From contig CAVSZI010000013.1 in assembly GCA_963732345.1 (NCBI GenBank), positions 62,001-126,000 on the forward strand: a stretch of DNA of 64,000 nt, given 5' to 3'. Every line of letters begins with the position of its first letter. Positions within the stretch are counted from its first letter, which is position 1. Made by a program: the position numbers and the translations under genes. Positions 61,503 through 64,000 of the stretch are shown piece after piece. The notes beneath the pieces were generated by a model. That model saw only the letters and a list, made by a program, of their open reading frames with translations, had not been told where the DNA came from and ran no database searches. Origin of the DNA: Bog-532 sp963732345 (lineage in GTDB: Bacteria > Actinomycetota > Actinomycetes > Streptosporangiales > Streptosporangiaceae).

Positions 61503-61999
61503 CTAGGCACGGCCCTGGACCGATTCCAGGAAGCGCAGGACTGCGCCGGTGGTGATGTCGGGCCGCTGCGACTGCGGGTAGTGCCCGGCCTCGGGCACCA
61601 TGATGACTTGTGCGCGCAGGGCGCGGGCGATCCAGTCAGCCTCCGCCCGTGGGTCAGGGAAGTCGGGGTCCTGCTCGCCCATCACGACCAGGGTGGGCGC
61701 CGTGACATCGGCCAGCAGCGCCTCGGCCGGGTCGTGGCTGGTGCGTGTAGTGCGGGAGAACGCCTTCGCGTATCCCGGTCGGCGGAGGCTCGCCACGACC
61801 TGGTCGCGGTACTCGCCGAAATCCGCTGGCCGCCGGCCCGCAGGTCACCCATGCCGGGCACGAGTATCACCAGGGCGCCATGACCCGTGACGTCGTAGCC
61901 GATCCGCCCCTCAGGGCAGCTGAGATAGCTGGTTTCCTGGACGGGAGGCGCGGAGCTGGAATGGCTGGCTCGCCTCGTATGGTCTGCTGGGGTGCTCAT
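61503..61999 (-). pseudogene. Alpha/beta hydrolase, internally deleted
   Basis: From ATG 61999 one frame gives the hydrolase start (G-R-I-G-Y-D-V-T-G-H-G-A-L-V-I-L-V-P-G-M-G-D-L-R). A second frame gives the C-terminal part (F-G-E-Y-R-D-Q-V-V, then A-P-T-L-V-V-M-G-E-Q-D-P-D-F and A-G-H-Y-P-Q with the catalytic His). The middle third, including the G-x-S-x-G nucleophile, is missing, and the join near 61830 shifts the frame. It is non-functional as an enzyme. Confidence 0.75.
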
Positions 62000-62175
62000 G
62001 GGTTCATCGCCTTCGGTATGTGCCCGGGCTTGGGTGCCAGGCGGTCGGTCCAGCCGGGGAAGAGGGCGCGGACCTCGCCGGCCGGCTCCCCAGCCGGAAC
62101 AGGAACCCGGGCCACAGGTTGCCCCGCGGCTTAGGGCGTCCCTTCTGGCTCTGGCCGGGACGCCTCAAAATGCTG

Positions 62176-62877
62176 CTACACAGGTACACCGGTCGGCTCC
62201 GGTTGTGGCTGGCTGGCTGGGAGAGCGGCTGCCTGCCAGAGCCGGGCTGCCAGCAGGACCATCGCTGCCGCGAATGGCAGCATGTACAGGACGACGATGG
62301 GCCCGCCCGAGGACTGATATTCAGCGGCATACAGGCCGATGACGAACAGGGCCGCGAGCCAGCGCGGGACGCTCCGGCTGCGCCAGAGCGCATACCCCAT
62401 GAGGACCGGCGCGGCGTACTCGCCGATGAAATAGGCGTAAAGGAACACGTGGCCGAATCCTGAATTGAAGGTTGTCACCAGGAACCGCGCGGCCGCGCCT
62501 GGTGTCAGGTGCGCCGTCGCCGCGGCTGCGAGGTTGGGATAGACCAAGACGTTGGTGATGGCCCCGCAGAAGGCGCCGATTCCCCCGATCAGTGCGGCGA
62601 CGGTGGCCACGGCCGAGCCGCGGTTCCTGACCAGCGCGGCGATCGCCGCATAGGAGACGGCCAGGCCGCCGAGCCCGAGAAGGGCCAGCGAACCCGCGAC
62701 GTAGAGCTGAGCCGGGTGTCTGGCCGCGATGGGCAGCACCTTGAGGGCGGTGGCCGTGGTCGATATCACCTGGTCGGTGCCCTTGGGGCTTAGCGCCTCG
62801 GCACTTATGTAGAGCACGGCGGTGACAGGGAGGAAAATTGCTAATACCCGCTGACGTGTCCGTGCTGCGTTATCCAT
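62176..62877 (-). CDS. Six-helix membrane protein (DUF4386-like)
   Basis: A 233-residue integral membrane protein with about six hydrophobic helices: residues 10-28, 58-85, 92-112, 140-165, 170-190 and 195-220. The arrangement and the F-G-H-V-F-L-Y-A-Y-F-I-G-E-Y segment are reminiscent of DUF4386-type proteins, but I am not certain. Function unknown. ATG 62877; the small frame upstream on the same strand overlaps its first 37 bases. Confidence 0.65.
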   Translation of the reverse strand: MDNAARTRQRVLAIFLPVTAVLYISAEALSPKGTDQVISTTATALKVLPIAARHPAQLYVAGSLALLGLGGLAVSYAAIAALVRNRGSAVATVAALIGGIGAFCGAITNVLVYPNLAAAATAHLTPGAAARFLVTTFNSGFGHVFLYAYFIGEYAAPVLMGYALWRSRSVPRWLAALFVIGLYAAEYQSSGGPIVVLYMLPFAAAMVLLAARLWQAAALPASQPQPEPTGVPV

Positions 62878-63095
62878 TGACTTCTCCAGTCAGTAGGTGG
62901 CCGATCGCCTCGGCGAGTTGATGCTACGCAGGGGCGCTCAACGGGGAGCGTATTTTGCGCAAGGCTATTCGTGGTGGGCGCGGCGAGAAATTGTTCGCCG
63001 CGCAAGTGCGCCTCCTGATCCCAGAGCGGCCGGAACGGCTGCTGACGGCCATATAACTCAGGTTTGCCCGCATCAATCAGGATTCGAAATCGCAT
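62841..63095 (-). CDS. Small hypothetical protein with strong ribosome site
   Basis: An 84-residue frame from ATG 63095 with AGGAGG five bases upstream, beginning M-R-F-R-I-L-I-D-A-G-K-P-E-L-Y-G. The last 25 or so residues look less protein-like and overlap the start of the membrane-protein gene in another frame. It may be the remnant of a longer gene whose end was lost. No family recognised. Confidence 0.4.
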   Translation of the reverse strand: MRFRILIDAGKPELYGRQQPFRPLWDQEAHLRGEQFLAAPTTNSLAQNTLPVERPCVASTRRGDRPPTDWRSQWITQHGHVSGY

Positions 63096-63796
63096 CGGGT
63101 CCTCCTGCTTATTCCGGGTATCCCGCGAACGGCCGGCCGCCCCGGCGAAGGGACCACATACCAGCCCGGGCACCCGATGCCGAACCGGAATGTTCCCCGG
63201 TGTACTGTGCTCGACACTGGAGCGCAGGGGCCTGCCACCTGCAGGTTCCCAGCACCCAAACGGGTGCCTGCATGTCGTCGAATACAATGGTCACGGCATT
63301 TCGCTGCTGGCTGAGGAGGCGTCAAGCCCGTACGGGGCGACAGACCGCGGGCGGCCGTCCTGCCCGAACCAGGCGTCTCATGGGTCAATCCGCTACGCCA
63401 GCGCCACCAGGGTCCGGAGCAACGCTCCCGGACGCTGCTCAAACTGTCTTAAGCAGAGACCAACACGGCTTCGGGAATATTTGTCGCGTCACCCTGACGC
63501 TACGTCGGGCCATACCGCACTTCAATAGACGCTGACGAATTTTCGAAGTGTCTATGGGCACTCAGGGATTCGTCAAGGTCGGTGCGGCGGTGTGTGACTA
63601 GAAGCGTCGGTGCCTCGCAGGAGTCCGGGGAGCCTGGGGGGCTTTTCTTTGGTTACTTTGCGGTAAAGTTACTCGGCTGGCGGGGCAGCGCGCGACAGAG
63701 GGGCCTGTGGTGCGGATGTGCTTTACGTGAGGGCGGGGCCCGTGGTGATGATTCGGGTGCCAACCCTGACAAACCGGCACCGACAGGACCACGCCC
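63096..63796. other. Intergenic region at the right edge
   Basis: About 700 bases with no convincing gene on either strand. Near 63650-63680 an imperfect palindrome (GTTACTTT then TAAAGTTAC around GCGG) occurs in a less GC-rich patch; it might be an operator or part of a promoter. Confidence 0.4.
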
Positions 63797-64000
63797 GTGT
63801 CCTCATCGTGGCTCGCCGGCTGCATCCGCCGCCACCCGCCTGCCCGGACGGGGCTCCCGGACCTGTCCGTCTACGAGCGTCTCATCGGCGACGGTGTCGC
63901 TGCCGCTGACGGCCGGGGCAGCACCGTCGATCACCTCACCGCCCGGCGGCTCGCTATCTGGCTGGCGGCCCGGCCGCAAGCACCGCCCTTCGCCCAAGGC
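63797..64000 (+). CDS. Partial hypothetical protein running off the right edge
   Basis: From GTG 63797 the frame stays open to the end (68 codons): S-S-S-W-L-A-G-C-I-R-R-H, then G-L-P-D-L-S-V-Y-E-R-L-I-G-D-G-V and T-A-R-R-L-A-I-W-L-A-A-R-P-Q. It looks coding and the pattern is vaguely familiar from actinomycete hypothetical proteins, but I cannot name it. An AGGA lies about 8 bases upstream of the start. The - strand frame here is probably its shadow. Confidence 0.45.
   Translation, partial: MSSSWLAGCIRRHPPARTGLPDLSVYERLIGDGVAAADGRGSTVDHLTARRLAIWLAARPQAPPFAQG

Noticed and set aside
1..64000. tRNA or rRNA genes
   Set aside because: I saw no cloverleaf with a GTTCGA-type T-arm or rRNA signature in the intergenic regions I read; a covariance-model scan would be needed to exclude them.

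Overview
The window is very GC-rich and carries actinomycete hallmarks: GTG/TTG starts, ATGA/GTGA overlaps, a BldG-like STAS protein, a mycothiol-type DinB domain, an F420-type LLM oxidoreductase and a SARP/BTAD regulator. It looks like chromosome from a filamentous or related actinomycete, perhaps near Streptosporangiales. The taxon is an inference from gene content only.

The centrepiece (about 5.4-29.5 kb) is an extracellular contractile injection system (eCIS, Afp/PVC/phage-tail type). On the + strand in one tightly coupled run lie: sheath, tube, a zinc-ribbon baseplate chaperone, a 565-aa repeat-rich protein, a Pvc16-type cap, an AAA+ ATPase, a small conserved protein, a CIS-tube adaptor (Afp7-like), a LysM-like peptide, a hub (gp27-like), a separate gp5-OB spike, a gp25 wedge, two baseplate-J proteins, a gpI/gp7-like wedge, and a DUF6519 beta-helix protein. 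The last is followed, after an apparent frameshift, by a repeat linker and an FHA domain. Facing it on the - strand are a PAAR-like (DUF4280) spike tip and a SARP/BTAD regulator. A DUF4157 (HELTH) protein at 47.5-49.5 kb is the best candidate cargo. A tiny internally deleted copy of the same DUF4157 domain lies just upstream of the sheath gene. I see no obvious helical tape-measure gene and no membrane effector of contraction.

Upstream (1-5 kb): a DUF2332 fragment, a LuxR-type HTH fragment, a Tat-exported polysaccharide deacetylase, a three-module GT2 glycosyltransferase and a coupled methyltransferase. Downstream (30-45 kb): DUF2252, TenA, a universal stress protein, a YbjQ-like protein, an AI-2E family exporter, a hotdog thioesterase, a second FHA protein, a Kelch/propeller protein, a lipoprotein, an LLM oxidoreductase, a repeat membrane protein, a BldG-like STAS protein and a GCS2-like ligase.

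From 45.5 to 54.9 kb the region is scarred: a serine recombinase, a second recombinase reduced to its HTH and preceded by three TGAGACA motifs exactly 32 bp apart, a chimeric DinB/LuxR-ATPase gene, a small decapeptide-repeat protein and a frameshifted DUF222/HNH gene. From 55 to 61.4 kb a - strand cluster (lipid-kinase-like fusions, PAP2 phosphatases, an OpuAC-like binding lipoprotein, an LPG-synthase/flippase-like protein) looks like an envelope-lipid or stress module. The right edge has a deleted alpha/beta hydrolase, a membrane protein and the start of an unrecognised gene.
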